Shown one piece after another: positions 1 through 12,579 of a stretch of 64,000 bases of DNA. Source of the DNA: Oryzias latipes (taxonomy: Eukaryota > Chordata > Actinopteri > Beloniformes > Adrianichthyidae); NCBI RefSeq assembly GCF_002234675.1, contig NC_019866.2, positions 20,426,802 through 20,490,801 of the forward strand, given 5' to 3'. The stretch's first letter is position 1; each line of letters starts with the position of its first letter. The notes under the pieces are model-generated. The model worked only from the letters and a program-made list of their open reading frames with translations. It had not been told where the DNA came from and did no database searches. The position numbers and the translations under genes were made by a program.

Positions 1-1333
1 AAAACATTATTGTAAGTCCCACATGCCGTGTTCCAGAAGTGTCAGATGTTTGTAGGGCTTGGTTTAAAAAAACAACAAACAAATGACCAAAATCAGATTA
101 ACCTTTACTTATAAAACACAGCAAAGATTCATTTACTGTTTTCTTTAAAACGATTTGTTGGACATTTTGGGCAAAGAAGGCCCATCTTTCATTTCGGAGT
201 TCATCATTTTGTTAATAAAAGCTCAACCTTTATTCAGCTTAAATAACTGGTTATGAAAAAACTGTGTTTTACAGCCGAATAAAGTTGGTTTTAGACAAAG
301 AAATCAAAGAAATCAGCAATGAAATATTAATATTGGCGGTGAAATCCAGACCTGAATGTTTGATCATTTTCCAGTTGATGAATTTAACATCATCTCGGGG
401 AAAGGGGCAGGCTCTGCCTGTGGTGTTTTCCTATTAAAATAAGACGCCCCCGTCTGATACTGTTCAGGATAATTGATGGGTTTCCGTGCGGTGCGACCAG
501 ATTTACTGATTAGGACAAGCCTTATCCACTGCTGCCGACACTACGCATCATTACTGAGAGCGAGTGTCTGAGCTTTAAGCTTTAAGGAGCGTCGGAAAAA
601 TAGCAGTCTGCCATCACGGCCTTTTGTTTTTGCCGCTTTCACAATAATGTGATTCTGGGAGCAGCTGATCCAGACTGGTAAAAATGACAGTGGATTTGTC
701 TTTTTTATATTCAACAATATATTGAAAAAGAGAGAAAAGAAGATAAATATTTTTCTGCCCTTTACTTCAGCTAATTATTTTCTATTTATTTGACCAAGTA
801 TTGCTTTTATAATTTAATTGTTATTTGGTCCTTTTTTGTTGTTGATGTAAAAACATTTAGCCATTTTCACCAGAACTAACAAAATGTTTCCCATACAGTA
901 AATAAGCAGGATTTCTTAGTCCGTTCTGTAATTATTTTATATCTTGACATCATTAAATGTAAGTATAGTTCTGTTAAATAAATAAATAAACCCTGCTTTG
1001 TGCTCTCCAACGAAGCGAACAAATGCGGACAATTTCTTGACCACAGGCTAAGACGGAGACGATGGTCTATGTGACAAACATACGGCCAAAACCTTAAAAA
1101 CAATGCAAAAAGAACTCTTACGGTTCTTTACATTTGGGAACCGTTCTAGTGGGAGGTTGTTGGGATTTTGACTGCTATGCTGATATTTAAACTTTCATTT
1201 TAAATTTTGAATGTGTTTAAAAGTCCCACTCTTATCATCTTTTGATCTTTTCTAAGTGATCTTTTATTTTTACTGTGTTTAATCAAACAACTTGTGTCGT
1301 TTAATGTGTGCCATTTATACCCAATGAGTTATT
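1..1333. other. Non-coding AT-rich stretch, no gene seen
   Basis: I see no exon with convincing splice sites or recognisable protein similarity on either strand. The short open frames here have no family signature. The stretch is best read as intronic or intergenic DNA upstream (in window coordinates) of the repeat at 1.33 kb. Confidence 0.5.
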
Positions 1334-1929
1334 AAAGGGCCTATATCATGCTATTCTTAAGCCTTTCAGTGTAAACTATATTTATATATTTAATTACATT
1401 TGGCACACTAAAGAATGAAATCTTTATGAAATATGAGTTATTTTTGCAACTCGTTTTCCTACCCGGAAGTAAGGCGACTCGATCTCGAGGCCCCGCCTTT
1501 CCCTCTATCAGGGTGCCGCCCATTTCATGACATCAACCTAGAGCCGGTCTCGGTAGCTTGTCGGCGTTTCTCCCTCAAAAACAAATTACATCCAAACTTT
1601 TGCAGATGTGGATGTGCATCTAAAATGAAAGCATTTTGCTGATTACCTCTAGCTCCAAGGAGCAAGTGGGTGTGTGTGTTAGCCTGGGGGCGGTGCTGGC
1701 AGCACAGATTCTTCCTGGAAGGGGCTGTTCCTCACTTTGTGACGTCACAATGTGAGAACCCACTCGTTAACGTGGATTGGGAGGGGCTGGTGCTCAGAGG
1801 AGGGTTTTAAATGCTCAGACATGTGTGAATGGAGCAAAATACCACTTTGGGGTTGTTTTTAGTGAGGAATTAACATTATGATTCACTTAAAAGCTAAAAA
1901 ATTAGATTTTGTATGATAAAGGACCTTTC
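1334..1929. mobile_element. Non-autonomous DNA-transposon-like repeat with imperfect inverted ends
   Basis: The left end reads AAAGGGCCTATATCATG. The right end, reverse-complemented, reads GAAAGGTCCTTTATCATAC, so the two ends are an imperfect terminal inverted repeat around about 600 bp. The body is relatively CpG-rich, with a CRE-like TGACGTCA at about 1,741, and carries no intact transposase. The left end is preceded by TT, making TTAA with the first bases; this could suggest a TTAA-targeting superfamily (Kolobok or piggyBac), but the right flank does not confirm it. The class assignment is an inference. Confidence 0.45.
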
Positions 1930-4900
1930 AAACACGAAAAATGACATTGTTTTCTAGAATGTTTCTGTAACTGAAGAAATAAGAAGCTGAGTCAGAGCAC
2001 ACAGGCATTCCCTCTCTGTTAGGAAGCCACACTGCCCTACATGGAAGCAGCGTAAAGTCAAACAAGGAAGGCGGCGAGGGAAAAAAGAAATGATGGAAAA
2101 ATGAATGAGAGACGTAATCGGAAGGAACTGGGGATTATGGGAAATAATGAGGCAATCTTTTCGAGTTCTATGCGGTCTGAGGACCAACTTTCCAGACTGA
2201 AAAGTGACTGTGAGTTTTGAAGATAAAACTACTTTAACACATTTGAGCAAAGCTCTACAGTAAGCTAATATTACAACTTAAAGCCTTGTTACAGGATTTG
2301 AGTTTATGCTCTCTTGACTTGTGTGATTAATAAAGTGCTGAATCACCCTGGGGAGTAACTGTTTTAACAAACACAGAAAAGATGAGGGCAAAGAGGAGCC
2401 TTTTTTAATGCAAATCCTTTGTAGCGACGAGCTGTTTGACGACTTCAGCCTCCAACCACCCAAGTAAGTGAAGTACGAAGCAGCCGCACAGGCAGAACAA
2501 ATAGCCACGTGGCATCGCTGCTCAAACGCATCAATCACATAAATTCATGACAATTTTTTCCAGTGGAAATGTGTGCTGTCTGCAACTTTGTCTGGGTGCA
2601 GACAGAAATATGCGATTGTACGTATAGGCTCCTCTCCCTCTGCGATCCATCTATTTTCTTTTCCTTTGGTTGCAGCGAGTATGCTTGCCTTTATCCCCCA
2701 CCACCCAGCCTTTTTTCCCTTCCCTGGTCATAGCATTGCCTGCCACGCATGATGAAAGCCAGAGGGCATTTTTTTCCCCCTTTTAAAACCACCATCACTT
2801 ACTCCTCAAGAAGCTCAAAGCTTCTACTGCACTCCAGTGTCTATCAAAGCACAGGGCCATATCCTTGTATGGCCGTGAAGAAGAGTCTTCTTTCTACCTC
2901 TGTAAATCAAACAAGGCACAGAAATAGTCCCACGGTTCAGAGCAAGACACCAGATCCAGAAACAATCAACAAAGTTAGGGTTAAAGCTCAGAATCGGAGT
3001 AATAAATCTGCATCAATGGGGTCTGTTGAAACATTGTCAGTTAGTGTCAGCTTCACCAACTTTGCATCTAATCTTTTCATTGTTGCTGAAAAAGGTTGCC
3101 GACTTTGGAAATTGGAAGCACATTTTCTTAATCTTCTGGAAAAGCAGGGGGGGGGGGCTGCCTCTGGCCCCTCCCACATCCCAAAGACAAACAGCCTGTA
3201 AAGGCTCAAAAGCGGGTCAGTTCCTGCACAGCAACGCTTCCAGCAGCAATCAAAAGCCGGAGATGTCCACTGCTCCGTGTCAGCTTGACATTTCAAGTTT
3301 TTTTTTTGGGTTGCAAATGGCAAATGACGTGGTTGCACGACACCCCCGCTGGCTGGTTCTAAAAAAATTTGAGCATGTCAATTTTTTACAAATCACTTGA
3401 CAAATGTAAGACCACAGAGAGGGTTCATTATTTTGCTCATTAAAGATGAAAACACAAGGTAGTTAGCAAAATTAAAATTTCTAACATTATTATTTTCGTT
3501 AGTAAAACCTTCACTTAGCTTAAAAAACACACAAACATTCTCTTCTCGCTCTCTGCCCTAAGGTCTCCATTAAATGCACACAAACTTTAATGCAAACTAG
3601 ATGGTCATTTGTCTAAAACTTTAGACAATTCCTTCTCAAAAGTCTGTAGCAATAATCAGTCTTCCACATGCCGCCACGTTGAACAACCAGAGTTTATAGT
3701 AGCATCAAAAGCTGCAGACACTAAACAGCTACAGTTGCTGGTATATTTCCCTCCGGGATGATCAGCACCAACAGAGACGTTAGCTGAGAAGTTTGCAGTC
3801 AAAACAACGGAAACAGTCAGATCTATGCACACATGCTTTGATCATGACAATTCCATCCCACGGACCTCACAGGCTGCACTAATTCCAGCAACCCTCGTGT
3901 GCGCGCAGGTTCATTGTGTCCTGTGCCGTCCTCTGGTGCAGGGTGAAAACGACGACTTCCATTCCAAAGAGGTGCAGCGAGGCTGATCGTTCTGCCGGAA
4001 CAACCGTATGTGAAAGTCGTTACCAAGAAACTTACAGCTCGGGCAATTTGTTCCCAGTTCCCCCTTCCTGCTAATCTGATGCTGTCAGTCAGTGTCAGCA
4101 GCTTTTGCGGCCCTGCTGAGATCTGTGACATGCAGCTCAGCGCTTATTGACAACTTTGATCATCATCAACATCAGAAATATTAGCATAATCACAGGGACA
4201 ACCCTCTTTTAAGCACTCTGCCTCACCTCAGGCAAGGCGCCTTAAATATGAAGCTAATGCACATCTCAGCTGGTTCTTTTGTGAAAATGCTAAAGGATGG
4301 AACAGCTGGACTGTATGTCAAGCATATAGCTACTAAGCTGAAATATAAAATAAAAGGTTTAGAATCACAGATTGTAGTGTTGCTAAAATGTATCTGCTAG
4401 AAATTAAGCAAATACCCAGTACAACAACGAGACATTTCCATCCTAATTGAACTAGCTGCTTGAATGAATACAGGTGAAATAAATCTATGTAAGTTTCCAT
4501 TAATGGAATATGTACAAAACCAGCTGTACATGATTTATCATTATCCGGTTCATGACTTTTATCAGACAAAATTAAGAATCCTTAGGTATCAATAAAGCAC
4601 ATGACAAAGATGAATTACTTAATTATTATGTAAAAATAGACATAACTATTTTAGAAATCAACATGGCAAATGCAGATCGGTTCTCTAAAATAAATGCAGA
4701 TTATATTCATTGTAAAAATCATGTACATGATTAAAAAATAATACTATATCAGAAAAATAAACATAACACTGTTTCAAAAATCTTTATAGCAAAAATTGAT
4801 CAAGTATCAAAAGTTACAAATATGTACAAAATATGTTGCACTAGAAAAAATCATGAAACAATTGTTGGAGCAAGTGAAGTAATATCATTAGAAATCAATC

Positions 4901-5580
4901 ATTTTAACCATCTTCAATAATTGATTAAGCATTTTTTTTGTCTTTATTTTCTTTTTAATTTTTTATTATTATAAGGTAGTGCTGTGAAATAAAATAAAAT
5001 AAGAAATATTCAATAAAAAAATTCTTCTATTTTAAAATGAACAACATTGTCCATCTGAGCTCGTATTTATTCAAGTATCTAAGTCTTGTAAACAAACAAA
5101 CAGTTTTTTAAAATCAAGTTTGCTTAAAAAAATTAGACATTGTTGTTGTGTTTCTGATTTAACTACAGCATGATGGGTTCGTTATCATTGCTTGTTTTTT
5201 GAAAATGGAAAGCCTCCTGCTGCAGTGTACAAGTACAGTGTTGCTCTGCTGTTTAGCATGCAGTAGGTAACCTAGGAGATCCAGTACTGCAGACACTATG
5301 GTCTCAACTGCATCACTTCTGTGGTTTTCAGAGCAGTTTACCTCTCAGTGAAACGTTTGATCGGGCAGCTCAAAGCTTAATACTGGGATCACTTGTTCTG
5401 AGTAAAACTAACTGTTCTTCAGTTGATTAAAAAAAACACACACACACAATAGTAACTGGTGTTTCCACAGAACTACAGCTCTATTAGCTGAACTGCAACC
5501 TTTTACTAATTATACACAAATATGTTTCCAATTTTCAAGGCAAAAATATAATTAAAAACGCACATTGTAATAGAATTAAA
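1930..5580. other. Non-coding stretch, probably intronic
   Basis: No exon supported. Between about 4.5 and 5.2 kb the sequence is extremely AT-rich. A short G run occurs near 3,148 and pyrimidine-rich DNA near 2.6-2.8 kb. Overlapping open frames on both strands at 3.0-3.3 kb show no family resemblance and are treated as chance. Confidence 0.45.
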
Positions 5581-5700
5581 CCGGGGCTCTCTGCAACCTA
5601 AAGCTCAAGAGCCACCTGCTGTTCTTTTGTTGTGACTTTAATGCCTTTAAATTATATTAATTTAAATAAACAAGGGGTATGTAACTAACAATTGAACCTC
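5581..5700. mobile_element. hAT-type terminal fragment (CAGGGGTCTGCAACC family)
   Basis: The start, ccggggctctctgcaacct followed by an agagcca block, matches the left ends of the elements at 40,921 and 59,684 in this window. No matching right end was found nearby, so this is a decayed or truncated copy. A hAT origin is inferred from the family's CAGGG...CCCTG-type ends. Confidence 0.4.
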
Positions 5701-6182
5701 TGTTAGTTAGAAGCTTGAGCTTAAAAGCTTGCTGTTGAACATTTTTCCTAAATCACTATGTGCTCCAACAACAAAGACTAAAAATATTTTTAAAAACTGT
5801 TTTTTCATTCAAATAAGTTTAAGGAACATAGTTTTCTATTCTGCTGCAACACAATGACCTAACTGCTGTCCATAAAATACATATTTGTATTTACATGTCA
5901 TTTATTATCAGATCCTTAATGAATGCTGTCTTGTTCATGTTTAGGGTTTAATGAGAAAAGGAAGATGTCGCACCCAACTGGAGCACAACAGCAGAAAATG
6001 TCACTTTTACTTTTATTGTAAAATGTATAAATTAAAGGAAAATCCTGCAGCAGAACAAGCTTATTTGAGGAAGGGGGTGTATTGTATTTTTAACTGTCAA
6101 AAATGTACATATATATCAAAAGGTACTTAGACATGTTTTTTTGTAAAAACATGCCCAATTGGGTCTTGAAGTGTTGAATTTG

Positions 6183-6420
6183 ATTCAATTCAATTTATTT
6201 ATATAGCCCAAAATTTATAACAATAGTCATCTCAATGGGCTTCATACTGGTAATTGTGGAATAAACATGAGTCATAAATAACATAAAGATATAGAATTCA
6301 ATATGTAATGGCTAAACTAAACTGGGCATCCCTTCCCTTAGGCCTTTAGTCTGAAGACTGCAGATGAATGAAACGGCTTTAAATCTCTGCAGATTCAATA
6401 TTCAACCCTTATGTGAAGAA
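6183..6420 (-). mobile_element. 5'-truncated LINE 3' tail (same family as the LINE ending at 58.53 kb)
   Basis: The sequence from ttcaattcaatttatttat through tcatctcaatgggcttcat and onward matches, nearly base for base, the reverse complement of the LINE tail at 58,390-58,530. The match includes the terminal AATTGAATTGAA run and the aaactaaac segment. It is therefore a short, 5'-truncated minus-strand insertion of the same non-LTR retrotransposon. Confidence 0.65.
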
Positions 6421-6596
6421 AAACCCTCAAACATGTGCTCTCTATAAACAGTAACTTTACTGCATACCATCCATATGTGCACCTGTACGTGCAACATACA
6501 TTCTCCCACTGCTCAGATGTTCCACATTATATTCTGCCCCAACAACAACAAAGCAAACCTAACCCAGCTTGGCTTAACTTGTTCAAGATGGTTCGA

Positions 6597-6893
6597 CAAA
6601 GCCATCCATCCATCTTCTAAACCCACTTTCAGGGTCATTGGGTTGTTGGCACCTACCTACCGTCAGGTGAAGCCGGCGTTCACTCTGGATAGTCCATTGC
6701 AGGGCCACACAAGGGCAACACACACGCTCACATTCACATCTGAGGTGCAATTTAGTGAAGTGTCCGGAGAAAACCCATTCATGCATGAGGAGAACATACA
6801 ATTCAACACAGAAAGGTCCCAACCAGGATTTGAACCTTCTTGCTACGAACAAGAGTGCTAACCACTACTCCACCATGCAGCCCCCTGAAAGCC
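6597..6893 (-). mobile_element. tRNA-like SINE, minus strand
   Basis: Read on the minus strand from about 6,890, a tRNA-like head is present. It has an A-box-like segment (tggtggagtagtggttagc) and a B-box (ggttcaaatcc), followed by a body (gagaacata, caatttag, aagccggcgttcac) and a simple catccatccatc tail near 6,600. I recognise this pattern from a very common teleost dispersed repeat. There is no coding content, so open frames across it are spurious. Confidence 0.6.
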
Positions 6894-6894
6894 A

Positions 6895-9800
6895 AAATGT
6901 TGCTACCTTGGGTCAGATCAGAACAGGTCCTACAGCAGCATACTTCTTCAGAATAAATCTTTTCTGTTTAGAGGAGAAAATCTGCACTTCAACTCTAAAT
7001 CCATGACTGAAAGTGTTGGAGCTGCAGCTCTTACATCCACTCACTGCTTAGCCAGGATTCAGTTTTCAACTTGACCTAAAAAACATCAAAATACCACTTA
7101 ATACTAACTTATCTGAGATCTTTAGACTGCTGTACATGGGAATTTTCTGTACCACCTCTCAAAGTAAAAGGATTTTCCACTTGGTCCTACTTACAATGCA
7201 GTGTTTTATTTTTAAGATGGACCAGACTGTTAATTGAGCTTTGCTGTTGAAAACCGACTTGTTGCCCATCTAGAGTGGAAGAGATAAACAAAGAAAGGTT
7301 GGCGCACTGCAGACTGTCAGCTAAAGCTGAAGATTGAACACAGAATTTAAATTCTCTGAGGGTTATTTCTGGAAACAGGAGAACTGGAACTCCAGGTGAA
7401 TCTGTAGTCCTTAAATGAAGCTCAAGGGATAACAGCACAGTTGTTCTGCACCACATATGTATGTTATTCTGAGGAATCCGTACTGACCGTGTCTTCAGTT
7501 CACACCTGTGTTTACAGGCCGTCCACTCTGCATCTGTTCGGACGCTGTGAGCAGGGCTTCTGCGTCTGCATGTGACATGTGGAGAGCTTGCACACATCCT
7601 GCTGCATAAAGCCTCAGAGCCTGGGGCAATGGCAGAGCAGCATTAGTGTCGGACAATGTCACCGTAGCTTTATAGGCAGTGTGAAAGCAGTTAACCCCGA
7701 GGTGGAGTCGTTTCACACAGTCCATTAGAGCAACAAAACTGAGACTCTGCAGTAACATGTTTATGTTGTTGTTGGGCCGTGAGTCGCTATCTGCAGCTAT
7801 AAATATGAGAGTCGGAAAACAGAAATGCCACTGATCTCTTGGAAGCACAATAATGGCTAGAGCTAGATATGGAAGTACCTTGCTGTTACACACCTGGATG
7901 CTTACAGGGTGACGCACAGGCAGCTGATGATTTGAGTGTATGGCTTCAACATGAAGTGAGCAGCAAGCTCTCCAGACCTGAGAGGCCATCTCTGGCCTCT
8001 CATCCAGTGTTGATCAAGTCATCCAGGCAGGCACAGGACCATAAAACCAAGAGGACTTTAAATCAGCATTTAGACACGGCAGTTTCAAAGTCAGCCTTGT
8101 ACACAAACCAGGTCTGGGATTCTCTGCAGTGTAAAACATTTGGCTAAGCCATGAGTGGTGCTAATTAAACATCTGACTAAGCCGATTTATCATTCTGACT
8201 AATATTCAGTGAAGCTGGACGACGTGTCCAAAAAAGCTTTGTCACCAAAATGTGGCTCATTTTTATCTTTTTGATTTCGTCAGTAGGAAGGGGATAAAAA
8301 TATTTTTTTTTACTCATATCTGAAATTCTCATATGCTAACATTAGACACACAGAGGAGCAGCTTGTAAAGCTGTCCTCATCAGTCATATATTTAAACCTT
8401 CAAACACCTTTAGCAAGCAAAATACCCAACAGCTCAACAGTGAGGTATATTAGAGAGCACTGCTGAATTCATCTGCTCCCTGTGGTTTATGTTGGCTGGA
8501 TTCAGTCTGAAATCTGCAGTCAGCGGGCCAACAAGCTTTTGGCGCCCAGCAGGTAAAGACAGGCTGCAGTAAGCTGCATCTATGTGCTAATCATCTGTCA
8601 GGACTGCGACACCCCCACCAGTTAAATTGTGCTACCAAAGTTTTTGGAGAGTCTATTTCCATTATTCAAAAGGGATGTGAGCCCAAAATAAAAAGCAAAG
8701 CAACATTTCCCAGCAGGATGGCAGGACTGAGCAACTGCCACAGTTATACTGCCTTCCAACACTGCTGCCCACATGCCCTTCGACTTACCACCCCCATCCT
8801 ACTTTTGGAGTCCATCAGCTTCACGTTGTGCATTGTGTTTAACTTTAAAACAATCTTGTGTGCAGTTGGGGGAGAAATAGAGGAGTAATCAGACGATAAA
8901 CAAAAAATATAAGACAAAGAAAAGATATTAGAGTTGAGGAAAACCCTTAAAATTTGACTTAATGCAAAGCATTTACATTCCAACAGAAATAGTCACATGT
9001 GGGTTTTTGGATTGTCCAGGGCTATGGAGGGTCTTAGAGAAATGGTCATGTTAAAGGAGTGGAGGTGTGTCTTGTGGTCCTTGAGGTTCATGCAGTCACC
9101 TCAAGGAACATGTGACATGTCATTGTCGTGCGTGTGGCAAATGTATCGTAAGTTACACGCAATTATGACGTACGGGGGACGCTGTTGGATGGTTCTCTTA
9201 CGCCACATTTAGTCATTAGTGAGATACGGGCGCTGGCTCCTTACTGACTGCGTGCAAATGCTGCATGCACAAGAAGTGCTGGTGATTTGTCAGTGTCCGC
9301 AAGACGCCCCTGGGACGTCCAAATAAACTACACTCTGGTTGTGTGATTTCCTCATTTCTAAGTCGGGCTACACGTAAGGAGCACGCAGTTTTCACTTGAA
9401 CAGCACCAACGGGCCCCTTGCGCAGTGCGCAGAAAAAAATGAACAATCCTAGGACTCTGCTACATCTCCCCTACTTCACCTTAGAATAAAATGTGCACGA
9501 ATTTTCATTCTACGGGCTCACAGTGGGGTCTACAACCTTAAAATTGAGTACGCACTACCTGCACATCTGCACATTTATGCAGTCACCCTATAACAACCTA
9601 TAAGGGCATTTGTAACTAAGGCATAATTTCTCTATATTTTTATGTAATAATTTCTAAAAATGGCAGAAAAGGACATGTTTTTATTTTGTAGTTCCAAGGG
9701 TCTACCGGATCCAAAACGTCCAGAATATTAATGAAAGGATCATCATAAATGCAGAGACACTGCGTGGGTTAACCCACATGAGGCTGCATTATGGTGCAAA

Positions 9801-10794
9801 GGATAACCACGTGCCTAGTTAAAAAAAAAAAAGACTCAAAACATCATTTTCTAAAAATTCTCATCTCAACTAAGAAATCTTTAAACAAAAACGACATTAG
9901 TCAATATTTCAAAGAGTTTGCATTTCTTCTGATAATGTGCAACACAAGCTGCTCTAAAGTCCTATTCTGAAGCAGGACGGTATATTGGGTCTGCTGTGCT
10001 GTAGAAGCCAATGAAGTGTCTGTGTGGTGTATAAGTGTGCCTTGACACCTGTCCCCCTCAATCCGGAGGACAGATGAAGTTTAAACTGCATGGACAGCTT
10101 GGACGACAATGTTAAATTGCTTGACAAACCCCCGCCTCCATCCTCCATGCACATGACATGATGTGACACATGCACAACTATGAAATATAACGTGACACTG
10201 TTTGCAGTCAGCAGAGGAATAGGGGTGCAGTACAAAAAAAAAAACCTGCATGTCAACACAGGCCGTGCACACGGCACCTGTCTTCTTGCATTCCCAAATT
10301 TGCCATTTACCCCACTCCCAATACCTGCCCTCAGGCCCAAAGGAGCCCAAGACCAGAGAGCAGGACATGCTAGAACAGAGCCAGAGAGCAGCTCTCATCC
10401 TCAGGCTGTCTCTCAGTTAAAGTAGCACAGACACACCCACCATATGCTGGCTGAGCCTAGCACTGAACTCAACTATACTGTGGGATGTGTGCATCTCCAA
10501 ACAGCTAACCCACAACCAGCTAACAAAACAACAAAACATTCAGCGTTAGCAAAAAGTATCACGATTGCATATCAATGGGAATGGGAAACAAAGCCTTAAA
10601 AATCAATAAAAGATGAAGAAGCAGCTTTGCTGCTGGTCTGAAACTCTGCCAACTATCTCACAAAGGCCTCACCTGGGCCAAGTCAGCACAGAAAACAGAC
10701 TGAGCAGCAAAACCACTAACTCACACGCATCAAATCTAATCAGTACTTTGCTTTCACAATCCATTGCATGGTGGTTAACTGCTGAAGAACTTAC
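6895..10794. other. Non-coding stretch; 9.0-9.6 kb differs in composition
   Basis: No gene recognised on either strand. The stretch from about 8,990 to 9,600 is richer in CpG and ACGT-containing words (cgtacg, gtgcgtgtgg, ttgcgcagtgcgcag) than the flanking DNA. It contains many short self-complementary words, which suggests an old uncharacterised insertion. The remainder resembles ordinary intron DNA. Confidence 0.4.
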
Positions 10795-10968
10795 CGGGAG
10801 TATAGCGGGGTAGTACAGCCCCATCATGGTCTGATCTAGAGGAACAACTGCTGACCAGCTCTCCACTATCTCGTTCCTTCTCCTCTCCTCTTCCCCCTCT
10901 CGTTCTCCTATTCCTCCTCCCCTGTGCCTCTGCTCCAGGACCATGAGCTGACGATGGCTTTGGTTCAC
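10795..10968 (-). CDS. Possible alternative first exon of the minus-strand gene
   Basis: On the minus strand an open frame of 58 codons ends exactly at a strong splice donor, CTCCCG|GTAAGT. The last codons read MMGLYYPAILP. The donor is in phase 0, the same phase as the donor of the CpG-island exon at 27.4 kb, so both could join the same downstream exon. Upstream on this strand the DNA is GA-rich (plus-strand pyrimidine tract, 10.87-11.34 kb), as in many vertebrate 5' leaders. Translation could start at 10,968, 10,944 or at the paired methionines just before GLYYP. I do not recognise the peptide. It could also be a chance frame next to a chance donor. Confidence 0.27.
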
Positions 10969-11340
10969 GTCTGTTTCAGCAGTTTAACTTCTCCCTCGTT
11001 CGCTCCCCTCCTTCCCCTTCACCGGCGTCCTTCTCCAGCACGCAAGCTTCGTCTGCCTGTCACTCTCAGCCACTCTTCCTCGTCTCGGCGGCCCAGCCGC
11101 TCAGATCCCTCCTGGGCCTTTCTGTCTCTCTCCTCTTGCCAGCTAGAGTCCCTTTCCTCCTCCTCTCTCTTGTCTTTGCTCTGCGTCTGTCATTCACACA
11201 CTCACGTTACACGTCCTGCTTCTCCTCCTGCTCCGTCTTGTTCCCGCCCCTTTTTTCAAAAAACTTTTCCTCCTCGTCAGTGTCAATGCCTCCTATCCAT
11301 CAAAGCATCCATACTTCCATGAAGCCATCTAACCCTGTCT
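10869..11340 (-). promoter_or_regulatory. Pyrimidine/purine-asymmetric GC-rich tract, possible internal promoter leader
   Basis: The plus strand is dominated by CT-rich runs, so the minus strand is GA-rich, and GC content is higher than in the surrounding intron-like DNA. It lies immediately upstream (minus strand) of the candidate alternative exon ending at 10,795. A promoter or 5' leader role is an inference from position and composition only. Confidence 0.25.
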
Positions 11341-12548
11341 CTTGATGGAGCCAGAGAGCTGCTGCTGTTGTTCTTTCTTCAAGCCTCTGGAGAGACCAGA
11401 AGCAGGAAAAGAGGAAGATGCTGTCTTCTATCCACGCACTGGCTGCCAGACAGTACAGAACCCTGGATGCGACCCCCACTGCATTGCAGCTTTTTTTGAT
11501 GATTTATTTATTGTGTGGCAGCCTGTCAGCTCCAAAAAAGCAGTGGTAGGTAGGCCAGCCGGAAGACAGCGAGGTAGCTAGCTGCGTGGGAAGGCTCCTA
11601 GATCTGCATCTCCCTGCTGCAGCTGTCTTCATCACGCTGGAGGAAGGTTCTGAAGAAAAAAAAAAAGGCGAGGAAGAGCCAGCCCCAAATCCAGCGCCTA
11701 CAGCTCAACCTGCACATGAATCTGGATTTCGCTGCATTGCGCCTTTTTTTTCTGGCTCAGTTCCTTCACTTTCCAACACTGCATTGTTAGGAGGCTCTTA
11801 ATTTGCACAGATGAGAGTGCAGCTCCTTGCACTGCATTTTCATATGGGAGGGACTGAACTCTGCGGAAAAAAAGCCCTGATGCCAAGCATTCAGACATCT
11901 GCTGAGTCTGGCTGGAACTGGGTCCAGAGGGAAGAAAGGATGGAGGGAGGGGATGATAAGTGGTACTGGGAGGAGGGGAAAAGCTATACTAGAATGGTGG
12001 TGGTGGTGGGGAGGGGGCAGTGGATGGTAACTAGAGATAACAGGATAGGGGAGATAAATGGATAAAGGACGGGGGGAAAAAAAAGAGTGAGGGATGACAG
12101 GATTAGGACTCTAAGTGAAGAGGATGAGAGGATGAATAGCGGATGATCTCAGGATTAAGTACACAGGCTGAACACAGCGATAAACACACACACAGCCACA
12201 CACTCATGTATGCATAAAAGGTACACACAGATGTGCTCTGATTGTGTACACATGGATTCAAACAGGAGGATAAATCCATTCACTTCATGTCAATTCAAGC
12301 CGAGGCTGCAGTTTCAACCACATTCCAAGAATCAATATCAGATGCTGGACTCCTTTATGCAGATAAAAGAAGTTTTGCTTTGACCTGCAACAAGAGATTT
12401 GCTACTGACACACAACGGCAAATACTGACGTGTGTTTACATGCGTCCTGTTAACCCGGATCATTTCTGTGATCCAAACAGCCTGACACACGTGACCCCGC
12501 GAGTCCAAGTGGCCACAAACACACCCATCCACGTTCCTTCTCCCTCTC

Positions 12549-12579
<31 letters not shown>

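Noticed and set aside
3026..3400. Overlapping frames on both strands at 3.0-3.4 kb
   Set aside because: No similarity, no splice sites, overlapping on opposite strands; treated as chance.
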